DNA from: Rhizophlyctis rosea
Lineage: Eukaryota; Chytridiomycota; Chytridiomycetes; Rhizophlyctidales; Rhizophlyctidaceae
DNA length: 64,000 nt
Direction of reading: 5' to 3'
Assembly: GCA_027596075.1 (NCBI GenBank)
Contig: JADGJC010000061.1
Coordinates: 1 to 64,000 of the forward strand
Below the pieces are notes generated by a model. It did no database searches and had not been told where the DNA came from. It saw only the letters and a program-made list of their open reading frames with translations. This document shows, piece after piece, positions 52,272-63,661 of this stretch (within the stretch, counting starts at the first letter, position 1; each line of letters starts with the position of its first letter). A program made the position numbers and the translations under genes.

Positions 52272-53656
52272 GAACTACGGTTGACTCTCAAATGTGAACT
52301 GGTGTGGCAAGGAAGAATGAGTGTAAATGTGGAATGAGAGGGGACAAAGGCTGCAGGGAACTGCAGGGTAAGTACTAAGTAGGTAGATAGATAAGGTAGC
52401 TTTCGGAACCTTACGGAGAGGTTTCTGACAACAGGGCCAGTAGGGCCCAAGGGAGGGTAAAAGTTTTTCGATCTTTTGGGTCGCGCCAGCGTCATGCAAC
52501 ACGTTACACGGTCGTGTGAGTTTGTGGCACACTGGCACACCCATCAATGCAATGCCCTCCGATGATATCCTGGTTGGACGTCACCCATGTGAACGCATGA
52601 CGTAATCAATCAATCAATCAAACCACCTTCCACTCTTCCACTCACTTCCACGGCGATAGATGAATTTACGTAAGCAATAATGTATATTGGATTGAAAGTC
52701 ATTTCTCTTCATCATGCTCTTCCGTCCCAACTTTCACCAAGTTCATTATCCTCTACTCCTGCTCACGGCACTCATCGACTGCCGCATGCACCTGTGAAGT
52801 TGGGATAGAGAGAAAATTTAGGTTGCAGGTGCAGGGTTGCGAAGATCACAAACTTGAACGGTAATTCGACCCAACAATGTCTCAGTAGAATCCTAAATTC
52901 TTAACATGCCTTGTCTTGGCAAAAGGCGGTATAGTCAAACAGACTCTTCGGCAGGCAGCGGAGTGGTATAGCCATCGTGTGTCGATCATGGTCGCTTTGG
53001 GAGTGCGAAGTTTGACCTTCAGACCATGTCAAAGAAGCGGCACCTCGTGGGACGCTCTGGGCTTCGGCTCTTGACGCCGGTCTTCAAGACTTCACCCCAC
53101 CTGCCGCCTGTGGATTTTTGGTACGACCCTTTTCACGGAAGGTTATCCAGTTTGGGCGGAAGATGAGATTGGCGGACCGTTTCCCCTCCCCCTTCCTCTC
53201 AGACTTTCGAGTGAGAAATCAACAGTAGACTGTTATTGAGTCCTGTGTTGGCTATTGCCTTCCTCTCATCCTCTTGGATACCAAGCTATTAGTATCTTTG
53301 AAAAGAAAGAGTTACGGGGTCTCCATTGACTGCACCATCAACGCACCGAAACGGACAGGAAACACACTTCATCATCGTGAGTTCAACCAAGCCTGTCAAA
53401 CGGATTATTCTTCTCATCTGATGGCACAATTGTTCTTCAACAACCAGCTTCTGCATTGCCACAGAGTCGTTCGTTGCTGCACTGATTGGACGCTGTCAAA
53501 CGTTCTCCCAAAGTAGAGCTCGTGGGGTTTATGTGTGCTGGTATGTTACATTTGCAACCTTTTGGCAATTCAAACTCTTCACATCCTTTGCCAGCTCCAG
53601 TTTTTGATCGTCAGTTGCCCCCCGCGAAGGTCTTCTCCTCAAGCGCCCCCATCTCA
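52272..53656. other. Long intergenic region
   Basis: A 1.39-kb region between the ethanolamine kinase start and a broken plus-strand gene. It has an AATC tetranucleotide run at 52604-52620 and a small upstream exon candidate for the broken gene near 53560-53656. No tRNA A/B boxes fit the GTCGATCATGG region near 52980 on inspection. Confidence 0.4.
52604..52620. repeat. AATC microsatellite
   Basis: Just over four tandem AATC units, 333 bp upstream of the ethanolamine kinase start codon. Confidence 0.8.
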
Positions 53657-54192
53657 ATGTCAGAATCCACTACATCCCCCAGCCCAGTTCCATTAATGGG
53701 CGTTCACCCCTCATACTTCACCACTTTCATTGACGACTGTGGAGGCCGTGACAAGTTTTACGGGCTGACAACCGAACAAGTGTGCAACCAATTCGTCAAA
53801 CCTCGCACGGAAGAGAACGTGTCTCTGTGTGACCGACTGGTCGAAGCACATTGGCCACGTGGTTCGTCAGCCACTCATGGCAGTACACCTTTCTTGACGT
53901 AGTAGATGCCGTCCAGAGCTACTTCGATGAGTCGGCAAAAGATCTTGATCCAGTAGACATCGTTATTTGGTTCGATCTCTTCTCCCTTCCGCAACACCAG
54001 CGCCAGGTCATTGACACCGCTTGGCTTCAGCAAAGTTTCACCACCGCTATCTCCCCCATGGGCAATCTCCTCATGGTCCTTTCCCCCTGGAACAATGACG
54101 TCGGCGTCGCTGCTCGGTTCGAGGTCGGGGGACAGTTGCTCCATTCTTGGATGAATGGGCTTGGTGTTGAGTCCAGATGGAAAGTTTCATAA
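53657..54192 (+). pseudogene. Broken TIR-like (SHSW) domain gene fragment
   Basis: An ATG at 53657 opens MSESTTSPSPVPLMGVHPSY and continues through TTEQVCNQFVKPRTEE and VSLCDRLVEAH. At about 53845-53852 the homologous continuation jumps to another frame with LATWFVSHSWQYTFLDVVDA, then DIVIWFDLFSLPQHQRQV and SPMGNLLMVLSPWN. The first frame stops at 53902. No GT-AG interval can join them, so a small deletion or frameshift is likely. After SPWN the family's usual LTRAWC segment is lost and the frame ends at 54192. ATWFVSHSW plus IWFDLFS is, from memory, the N-terminal module of large gene families in chytrids, oomycetes and algae, often with TPR or ankyrin repeats and NLR-like. No repeats remain downstream. 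I read this as a dying or misassembled member. Confidence 0.6.
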
Positions 54193-55418
54193 GGTGCGTG
54201 CAAGACATTTTCGATGAGTTGATATGTAACGGACAAAAGAGGGCAGGGTTGAATGCAAAAGGGATGTTTGATGGTTGCTCATCAAGCTGCTTACTAAATC
54301 TCACGGGGTGAAGTTGACTTCGCAAAAGCGCGGCAGGTCTTGGAAACCTTCACTGCCTACCGTGCGCTAAAGGTCCTGGCGGCATATTGAAGCTCTGGCC
54401 GGGATGCCATTGGCGGGAATGATACCATTTGTTAGAGAGGTGCTACCGAGAATTCTTTCTACTCCTTGGAAACCAGAACGTTGCAAAGCTCGATAGACAG
54501 AAAATATCAAATATGGAGATTGTCCAATATATAACATTCGTTTACGCAATCAACAAGGGCCTGACTTGTATGTGGGCTCGTGTCACGAAACTGACTAAAC
54601 TACCGTTTGGGACATTCATGTACAGAGAACAGAGCGGCAGCCAGATAGAGCGGCTTCAAATGAACAAGAATGCATCGTCTACCTCTCTCCATAAAAAAGT
54701 CACAATTACGACCGGATAGGACCAAAAGAAAAGTAGAAGCGCACAGCACTGCATGACTTCCACGCTGCATCCTGCCTTTGGCTTCTCGTGCATGAACCAA
54801 GTCAAATCATGGTCATACACTGTGTATGTTACTGGCTGGTTTCATATTCGCCGAATCCCAACACTGGCTTGGACTCCAGGACCTATTGTTCATTAGTGCA
54901 TAGGCGTATGGGCGTGCAATGTGCATGCAAGTGTTTAGTTATGACTTATCAATAAGTGCGACAGAAACCTCCCCTAACCTCATTTTGTCAATGAGCTCTA
55001 TCGGAGTAATGTGCTGAGAAACCGCGACGAAGTGACTAAACTGCGGCATGCAGAGGCTTTGTATCACAGAGTTGATGAAGTTGAAATGCAATCAATTTCC
55101 TTGTTTGTAATGGAGAGCTAACAAGCCACAGTCCTTTTGCGAGCATTTCCAATTTGAAAGCAGCAAGCCGAGCGTGCCGGCAAAACTTGTGGCTGATCTT
55201 ACCCCTGCAACCCCTTTGGGAATCTCCGGCACGGACAAGCAGGCTGGGGTTTGAATCTGGCAACGTCGGATAGCGTCATCAACAGATATAAAGCGCGTTC
55301 CTTCTCACCCTCCCCCTCATCTTCCCACACAACTCATCTGCAACACCGAATCCCTCTCCAAACAACTCATACATTGAACCACCTCTCAACTACACTCATT
55401 CAATCCGAATCAGCAACA
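54193..55418. other. Intergenic, possibly decayed gene downstream of the fragment
   Basis: A 1.23-kb region. Short frames (54429-54719 +, 54367-54549 -) show no family features and may be remnants of the broken gene. The right end holds the promoter and C-rich leader of the WrbA-type gene. Confidence 0.4.
55287..55293 (+). promoter_or_regulatory. TATA box of the WrbA-type gene
   Basis: TATAAAG, 126 bp upstream of the ATG at 55419, followed by a C/T-rich leader. Confidence 0.6.
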
Positions 55419-56531
55419 ATGGTCAACAAGGTAATCTTACGTGAATCACGGGGAGGTCTTATTTTTAGATCTGTAACCATCTGGCAAGATGGGCACATCT
55501 CTTACACCCCTTTCTGACACGCTCTTCAACATGTGACAGGTCGCCATCATCTACTACTCCATGTACGGCCACGTCGGCACTCTCGCTAAGGAGATCAAGG
55601 CTGGTCTCGAGAGCGTCGGTGTCAAGGGTGACTTGTTCCGCATCCCTGAGACTTTGGTAAGTATGCTGACCTAGCAGCGACGGATGTGAACGGCGGTGGC
55701 GATCCCGAATTGGAGGAGGAGATTTTGGTTGTTCAGTCAAATGGATCAGGACTGAAGGGAAGCGTTGAAGCCTGTAGCGGCATCATAAGCGAGGGCATGT
55801 TATCAAGCTGGTCGCGTTCCGCATGATGCGAAGGACGAACAAGGTGTTGCCGGAGAGACAGCTCATCGAATCCAGCCTTTTTTGCCAAGATTGATGTGGT
55901 CCATCTCGACCATCCGCGTAGGAGAGGCAGTGTACTAATAAGATCACTCCAAACGCTTTCCGCAGACTGAGGATGTTCTTGCCAAGATGCACGCCCCGCC
56001 CAAGCCCGCGGACATCCCTGAGGTCACCTTGGAGACTCTTGAGGAATACGACGCCTTCCTTTTCGGTATCCCCACCCGTTATGGTAACCAAGCTGGTAAG
56101 TTTTCCACAAAATATGACCGGCGCATCCATTAGAGTGTCATGGAGCCTGACGATTGCCGCCACTCTCAGCCCAAGTCCGCGCCTTCTGGGACAGGACTGG
56201 TGGCCTCTGGGCCAAGGGTGCCCTCAGGCACAAGGTTGCCGGCACCTTCGTGTCCACCGCCTCTCTTGGTGGCGGTCAGGAAAACACCGTCGTGAGCTTC
56301 TTGTCCACTCTTGCTCACCACGGCATCGTCTACGTTCCCCTCGTTTATGCCGACACCTTCGCCCAATTCACCGGTCTTGAGCTCCGTGGTTGTTCCGCCT
56401 TTGGTGCTGGTACCATTGCTGGTCCCGACGGAAGCCGCCAACCCAGCGCTCTTGAGCTCGAGGTTGCTAAGATTCAGGGCAAGAAGTTTGGAGAGTTCGT
56501 GTCCAGGATTGGACCCGTCAAGTCTGCTTAA
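55419..56531 (+). CDS. NAD(P)H:quinone oxidoreductase, WrbA/Pst2 flavodoxin family
   Basis: Four exons (55419-55430, 55540-55656, 55966-56095, 56170-56531), about 206 residues. Exon 1 encodes only MVNK. The flavodoxin fold is complete: AIIYYSMYGHVGTLAKEIK binds the FMN phosphate, [25 protein letters not shown] is the hallmark second FMN loop, and STASLGGGQENTVVSFLST is the third. FGAGTIAGPDGSRQPSALEL is typical of WrbA and fungal Pst2/Ycp4 (allergen Alt a 7 group) proteins. These two-electron quinone reductases protect against redox cycling and are often at the plasma membrane in eisosomes. The 309-nt third-exon intron is longer than usual here. Confidence 0.95.
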
Positions 56532-56910
56532 GGTGCCGGCACCAGGGTGTGATGGTCGGATGGAGGGATAGATAGGACTGTTACCGTTTTTTTACCCAGC
56601 GAGCTTGAATATAATGTTTTCATTTTTCGGCATTTTTGAGCTTGACCTCCGGAGATATCGTCATGATTCATAATGCTGTACTTAAGGAGGGAATGCCCAT
56701 TCGGTTGGAATGAATTCGCCTTCAATTTGGTCATTATATGGTAGACCAATCTCGTATATGTACTCCATTTATCGGACCTCCCCAATTCAAAATGAGTGAA
56801 CTTTTCTCTAGGATTCAAGCGGAAAACTTCCAACAACTTTTCCAGTCTGAGCCGACAAAACTCTTCATCAAGCTCCCACCAAAACCCTCCCCACATCATA
56901 TTCAACAATC
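56532..56910. other. Convergent intergenic spacer
   Basis: A 379-bp tail-to-tail spacer between the WrbA-type and WD40 genes. No gene. Confidence 0.4.
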
Positions 56911-59900
56911 CTACGATATTGATCCAGACGCCGTCCTCCGCCCACTATCTCTCTCCCTATCCTTCTCCCCCTCCTCACCCCCCAAACTATCCCCATCCCT
57001 CCCCACGCCACTCGCCTCATCCTCCCACCACCAACTCTTCAACGTTCTATCATCCGAACAGCTCACAAACAAGCTCCTCCTCGCATTCCACGCTCCGCTA
57101 TACACTATCCCGCCATGTCCCGGAAGAGTTTGCAGGATGTCGGCTTTATCTACGTCCCAAATATATAGCAAGCCGTCCTGCAAATAATATGAAGTAAGGA
57201 CGGAGAAGTTTCTCAACATAATGGTCGGATGGAAAGTATTGACATACCTCCGACCCTCCAACCACCAACGAATCCCCAGCAAAGTTGGTCCTGATAAAGT
57301 TCTTGCTCGTGTTCTGATGTCCTCGGAATTTCCGGACGGGTCGCGTCTGGTGGGATTCAGTTTTGTGAGCAGGCTCGAATAATGGTCAGCGCATTTACTA
57401 ACATATCAACGAATCACTCACCATCCGGATATCCCACAATCGATTCGAATTATCCTTACTACTAGATAATAGTAGAGTCCCATTCGAACTCATATCCACG
57501 CACGTTACTTCTCCAAGATGCAGTGACAGCGTCTTTATACATAGCCCTGGGACGCACACACCACGTCAATTACCATCATCAGTGTTATATAGCATGGAAG
57601 ATACCCACCACTCAAAATATCCCAAAACTTGATTGTACTATCTTTACTTCCCGTCACGACCAAATTCCCCAGCGGGCTAAAAATAGCTTTCGTAACGCTC
57701 AAAGTATGTCCGACGAGCGTTTGCACGGTTTTGCCCCGCTCAATGTCATATAAGCGGACAGTTTTATCGTAGCCGCCGGTCACAATGTGGCGCTGGAGAC
57801 ATGTTGAGAAACGATGTCTCGTTAAAGTGAAGACTGTCGAAAACTTACCTCAGCGGGATGGAATTTTACACTATATACATCTCCAACTGCATCATCAAAT
57901 GTTTGGACGCATTGCATTTTACCATGTTTCATATCCCACAGCTGGTGGTAAATGAAATCAGATGTGGTTTCGTCGAACGACTGCAGATGGGTTACAGCGC
58001 ACCAACCTTGACACCTCCATCTCCCGAAGCACTGGCAACAGTTGACCCGGCTTTATTACTCGCAACATCCCAGATGCGAGAAGTATGTCCCTCCAGCACC
58101 GCTAAACACTCCGCCGATTCCGTATCCCACACGCGCACCGTGTTGTCACTGCCCATCAATGCATCCGATCAGTTCAAAGTTCCAAATTTCCCATCACATG
58201 GAACAAACCTTGAGCCCGATACCACCCACTTGCCGTCCTCCCCCACAAACTCGACACATTTCACATTGCCCTTGTGGCCCACAAACGTATGCCGAATGGC
58301 GTTGGGAATGATAACGGAGCTATAATCTTGCAGTAAACTGTGGGAAACCGAGTTGTCATTTACGGCCCTACGGATGCATTATTCGCTTTGTTCCTACCTA
58401 GTGACTTTTGGGGCTATTCGTGGATGATATCGGGAAAACTCAATTTGGTACGCAACGGCTTGTCTTAGAAGGGTCAGTAGCCTTTGGGGTGGGACGTAGG
58501 CGGACCCTGACCATATTAGGCTGTTATTAGCAGAGCGTCCACAGAGCGCTCGCAACATATGGGTGATCCTACCTTCTCGATCTGCTATTTCTACATTGAC
58601 CATGCTCTGGAATTGCTGAACCAGCTTCTCTCTGTATGCAAACTGTTAGCCACGTGCAGGGCAGATTTAAGTGATTTGAGTCACTACCTTGACCGCTCCA
58701 CTCCTTCCCACTCTTTGAATGAGGGAACATCATGTACCGACTTTGCTGTTAGGAGATAGCATAAGTCACGGAATTCGCCAGGCGTTGTGGCATGATGTTC
58801 CAAAGGTTTTAGGCGCTTGTTAAGATGGGTAAAAGCCTGTAAAGACGATTTGTCGGTCACGTGTGGGAACACCAAGTATGGACAATTAGTACACACCTTT
58901 TGCAACTCGTGATGCTCTATGTACTCCAAGTATTGTTGCTTGTACACCGCATACAAAAATGATTTGTAATTTCGTATTAGTGGCTTGGCGCACAACTTAT
59001 CCACCTCCGCCCAGTCGCCATCTACAAATTGAGTGAACACCACCAGTATGTTGCGACGCATTGGACGGCAAAACGAATCTTACCTAGGACGGCTTTTCGC
59101 ATCCGCTTAATATCCATATGTCGCTCCTCCCGCTCATGCGACTTCACATTGGCCTCATCTAAAACCGTAAGCTTTGACGCATTGTAACCTTCGTCGCTCA
59201 AATATTGTATTATAATACGGATGATGTCCTGTGAAAAGAAAGACCAAAAGGAAACGGTCAACATTGGCCCCTGCCGAACCTCATCTGGCCCACTAGCTGG
59301 TGAGGCCCACCTTCCCCCATTTCATCGATGACGGCATGCCCTTGCAATTGCGTGCACGTTCTTCTTAAAATGGCACTCCCTCCCGCCATAAGTGACCCCC
59401 CATACCCTCCGAGCCATTTTCAGTCATGTCACAAGGGCGCAAAGCTGCCCACCTCTTTGATTCTCTCCTCATTTGAATTGAATATATCGTCAGTGGGTCG
59501 TATGCATTTTTCGTGCCGTCCCACGTGTGTCTGGTTCGCAGCAATGGTCAATAAGCTGAAAGACAATCTCGCGTCAGAAACAAATCGTTGAAGCTTCTGA
59601 GCCCTTTTGGCTGGCGCTCCAGTTGCGTACCTTTCTTGATCCAGCACATTGGCCATAGCGCCCGAAAATCCGTTTGCTTCTGGTAGTGAGGTCTCCGACG
59701 ACGATGAATAACCGGAAAAGGCATGATGTAGTCGATGGGGTTCACCCAGTCGTCGTGACGAATCTGCTTCTGACCCACGCCCTAGACGCTCTACGATAGA
59801 GCCCATAAACGAAGAAGATGTCGAGTCGGGAGAGCCTACCGATCTGCTGAACTCGGAGGCGTTTGAAGCGAGGCTCTGCCAAGGTGGACGTGCGGTAGAT

Positions 59901-60130
59901 ATGTGCAGGGTGGAGGGAGCATTGGAGTTTGAGGAAATGGAGCCGGAGTCTGAAGTGGATATGCCGAGGTGGTCTTGGTTGCTGGAGTCTGGTAATGAGC
60001 CTATGGAGCGCGCCACAGAGTCTCGGTGCATGATGTCCGCAGGAGTTGCTGGGGTCATAGAACGCGCTTCAGAGGTCCGCCGAGATGTGGATAAATTGTT
60101 GGAGGATGAGTCAAGTTGTGAGTCCTCCAT
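56911..60130 (-). CDS. LisH-CTLH-WD40 protein, WDR26/GID7-like N-terminal module
   Basis: The ATG at 60130 starts MEDSQLDSSSNNLSTSRRT; the first 160 residues are Ser-rich and disordered. A LisH helix pair follows (DIIRIIIQYLSDEGYNASKL, nt about 59245-59180), then a CTLH/CRA region: KRMRKAVLEGDWAEVDKL, SFLYAVYKQQYLEYIEHHEL, LTAKSVHDVPSFKEWEGVER and VPPQRLLTLLRQAVAYQIEF. This order and spacing match WDR26/GID7, including the VPP-RLL-LLRQAV signature. Seven WD40 repeats come next (VWDTESAECLAVLEGHTSRI, VTGGYDKTVRLYDIERGK, VTGSKDSTIKFWDILSG, LYIWDVDKADILQTLPGH), ending with an acidic-basic tail and TAG at 56911-56913. The WD40 part looks more generic than WDR26's. It could be the scaffold that multimerises the GID/CTLH ligase, or a different LisH-CTLH-WD40 protein. 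More than ten exons. Confidence 0.78.
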
Positions 60131-60442
60131 TGTGAATTTAATGTACAGACCGATTGTAATGTGAAGAATTTCGCAAGATGAAGTTTCAAGTTTGTGTGTG
60201 CATTGAGTGTGAGCATTTGCACGAGCAGCATCCGCAGTGGCTTGCCATACCCACGCCACCAGATGTGAGGTGTGCACGCCAAGTCGCTGGACGAAGTTGA
60301 CATCTCTTTCCCCTCAACAACACACACGCTCTGGCCGATCGCAAAAATAGCATCCGCGCTATTTCTCACGGTGAAATTGGACCCGAGTTGCACAGTACAT
60401 AACAGAACCGTGTATTTACGCGAGAGTCATCGTCACCACCTA
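60131..60442. other. Short divergent promoter
   Basis: A 312-bp head-to-head region shared by the LisH-CTLH-WD40 gene and the sirtuin-PDK1 gene. No clear TATA box; possibly a bidirectional promoter. Confidence 0.45.
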
Positions 60443-63400
60443 ATGGCCGATGAGGGAAAGGCGGGTGGGGTTAGCGCTGAGTCTTCAGCTGGAGCAGGAC
60501 GTTCTGGTCCAGAATGGTAAGTCACAAGCACCCGAGGGAAACTTGGCCCATGAACTAATGACTTTGGAGCAGGCAGCAATACCGTGACACCGTAGAGATT
60601 CCTGACGAAGAGGAAGCTCCAGTGTCCACGAAACCTCCACAGAAGCCGGCCGAGCCTCCCATCACTCCTTCGCGGCCCGCAGCCGCCTCCAGCAGGTCGT
60701 CCCCGCGTTCCGCCAAGAAATTGACTCCCACAGAACAAAAAGAAGCAGACCCTTCCCTAAACATCATTCCCGACAACACAATGGAATCGATCGTGCATTA
60801 CATCGAAACCATGGGAGTCAAGAACATCATCGTCATGACTGGGGCAGGTATCTCGACTAGTGCTGGCATACCAGATTTTCGTTCGCCGGGGACCGGTTTG
60901 TATGTTGACCAACTCTGTTTGAAGAATCCAAGCTTTGAAAGATGTTGATGAAATGTTTCTTTGGTAGATATGATAACTTGGCGAAATACAATTTACCATA
61001 TCCGCAAGCTATCTTCGACATCAACTATTTCCGACGAAAGCCCGAACCGTTCTTCACGCTGGCAAGCGAGTTATACCCGGGGAACTTCCAACCCACACCC
61101 TCCCACTGTGAGTGCTGAAACACGTCGCGCACGCAGTTGCTGTTCAGTGGTGTAAACACATACACATAAATCATTAGACTTCATTCGCTTACTTGCCGAG
61201 AAGGGCATTTTGCTCCGAAATTACACGCAAAACATCGATACGCTGGAACGTGTCGCTGGCATGCCTGCGGATCTGCTCGTAGAAGCACACGGAAGCTTCT
61301 CCGACGCGCATTGTGTTGGGGCAGCTGCACCTGGAGATGACGCATCCGACAGCGAGGACGAGATGGCTGGCACCCTCAATGCGATACGGGGTTGCGGAAA
61401 GGAGTACTCTCAGAAATGGGTAAAGGACGAAATCTTTGCGGGCCGCATTCCACGATGCGAGCAATGCAACGGGCTTGTCAAACCAGATATTGTTTTCTTC
61501 GGCGAATCCCTACCCGAACGCTTCCATACCCTACTCCGCAATGATTTCCGAGTTTGTGATTTACTTATCGTTATCGGCACCAGTTTGCAAGTGATGCCAT
61601 TTGCCGCTTTGATCAATCATGTTCAAGAGCATGTTCCACGGCTGCTCATCAATCGTGAACTCGCTGGTGTGACGGAGTCAGCACATTCCGGTTTCGATTT
61701 TGACGGTAGCTTGCAGAAGTATCGGAGGGACGCGGTATTTTTAGGGGGTTGTGATGAAGGCTGTGAACGGTTAGCAGATTTGCTGGGTTGGAAGGAGGAA
61801 CTCACGGACTTGATACGGCGCGAGAAAATCAGACTAAAAACCTCGGAAGAATCTCCAGCTCCACTCAGTACGGAGGCCGCCACCACAACTCCTGCAGCAA
61901 CTTCGGCTCCCGCTCGCTCCCCGACTCCCGCCCCCGAAACGCCCGCCCCCAGCATATCCGCCACTTCACCGCCAACTGTCGCACCTGTAGAATCAGTCAG
62001 CCCACCACCTGACACTAGGAAGCGCGTTCGCGCTGACTTCGAGTTTGGTCGCACATTGGGCGAAGGATCGTACTCCACCGTCCTATTTGCTAGGGAAAAG
62101 GGGACGGACCGCGAGTTTGCTGTAAAGATGTTGGACAAACGTCACATCATCAAAGAGAAGAAGGTTAAATACGTCAATGTGGAGAAGGATGTTTTGAATG
62201 CACTATCACATCCCGGCATCATTAAGCTCTATTACACCTTTCAAGACCAACATTCGCTTTACTTCGTGCTGGAGCTGGCGAAGGATGGGGATCTATTAGG
62301 GGTGATTAGGAAGCTGGGGTGTTTTGATGCGGAGGGAGCACGATGGTATATAGCCGAGATCATTGACGCCGTTGCATATTTGCACTCGCAAGGGGTTATT
62401 CATCGGGATTTGAAACCTGAGGTATGATCGTCGCCGTTGATGCGGCATCTCATGGAATCCAAATCGAGTACTGATTTGTTTTCGTTATGAGAATTTGCTA
62501 TTGGATTCCAACATGCATATAAAGGTGAGTGTGCTCGGACTGGGTCCAGTCACACGAAATGCTGAACATCCTTCAGATTGCAGACTTCGGTACAGCGAAG
62601 CAAAAGAAGAAGAATGATGAGCCTTCAGACGATGACGCCGACACCCAACGCAACTCATTTGTGGGAACAGCTGAATACTGCTCACCGGAGCTGCTGAATG
62701 ATCGTGCAGCAACTGAAGGTTCCGACGTTTGGGCTATCGGGTGCATCCTTTTCCAACTCTTGGCCGGTAAACCGCCCTTCCGCGGCAGCAACGACTACCA
62801 AACTTTCCAGAAAATCATCAAGTTGGAATACGCATTCCCAGAAGGCTTCAACGAAACGGCAGCAGATCTCATCCGGCAGATATTAGTCCTGGAACCTTCC
62901 CAACGCCTAACTTTGGACCAAATCAAGAAGCATGCGTTTTTTGACGGATTCGATTGGAAGGATCTTCAATCCCGACCTCCTCCCGACCTGCGCCCGTTCC
63001 TACCCGCTACATCCGATCATAACATCGAAGATCTTCGAAGCGAATTGGAGGTGTTGAATTTGCCGTACGCTGATGGCGCTGGTCTTTACGCGATCGGTGA
63101 TACGGAATTGCCGGCACGGGATCCGTTTGAGACGGATGAACCCAGCCTGGGCACCGGTGATCGTGCGCAAGCGGCCATTGACCCCAAACGGGCGGAGCAG
63201 TTGCAGCGGCAGGCAGCGTCGTGGTTTGCGTCTTTCCTCAAGCATAATGAGCTCATCCTGATGGATGGACCTGTCAACAAGGTTTGACATTTTTCGCTGG
63301 TATTACCAGCTCTCAACGTTGGCTGATGAAGGTTCACAGAGGAAAGGCTTGTTTTCAACCAAACGAGGTCTCCTACTGACCGATCTTCCGCGGTTGGTCT

Positions 63401-63661
63401 TTTATGATGAGGGCAAGCAGACTTTGAAGACGGAAATTCCGTGGTCGGAGGATTTGAAGGTGGAGCTCAAGGGGCGCAAGCACTTTTTCATTCATACTTC
63501 GAAACGAACTTGGTATTTGGAGGTAAGGGTGCTTCTGGAGGGTCTTTCGTGGGACAAGTTTTGTGTACTCACTCTTCGATGCTTGCTAGGATTTGGAAGG
63601 AAACGCCGCGCGTTGGGTTGATAAGATTTCCGAGCTGATCTATAAGGTTGGAAGCTCTTGA
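60443..63661 (+). CDS. Sirtuin (SIRT2/Hst2-type) fused to PDK1 kinase with PH domain
   Basis: Eight exons (60443-60516, 60573-60899, 60968-61107, 61178-62421, 62492-62524, 62577-63281, 63340-63522, 63590-63661) give 925 residues; all joins are phase-consistent. Residues about 100-380 are a class I sirtuin: [16 protein letters not shown] (from Gly115), [13 protein letters not shown], catalytic His218 in LVEAHGSF, four zinc cysteines (HC, GCG, RCEQC) and [12 protein letters not shown]. An acidic insert ([10 protein letters not shown]) splits the zinc module. A Pro/Ala/Ser/Thr linker (about 385-468) leads to PDK1: [14 protein letters not shown] (Gly475 on), [26 protein letters not shown] (589 on), DFG at 609-611, activation loop [15 protein letters not shown] with the PDK1 autophosphorylation serine, and [20 protein letters not shown]. 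The PH domain (about 825-922) has [16 protein letters not shown] and [15 protein letters not shown]. Exon 4 contains both the sirtuin's end and the kinase's start with no stop between them. Predicted: NAD-dependent deacylase joined to a phosphoinositide-recruited AGC-kinase kinase. Confidence 0.93.
61855..62040 (+). other. Linker-coding segment of the fusion
   Basis: Codes for a Pro/Ala/Thr/Ser-rich, disordered stretch ([19 protein letters not shown] type) between the sirtuin C-terminus and the PDK1 N-lobe. It is wholly inside exon 4, in frame, without GT-AG borders that would remove it. This is the direct evidence that the two halves are one polypeptide. Confidence 0.85.

Noticed and set aside
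52604..52620. AATC microsatellite as regulatory array
   Set aside because: Only four units; ordinary slippage repeat.
52960..53060. tRNA-like stretch (TGGTATAGCC ... GTTTGACC)
   Set aside because: Stems do not pair and the B-box lacks the conserved GGTTC.
60443..63661. Two adjacent genes (a sirtuin and a PDK1) rather than a fusion
   Set aside because: No stop codon, ATG with leader, TATA box or intergenic sequence separates them; the linker is inside one exon and in one frame.
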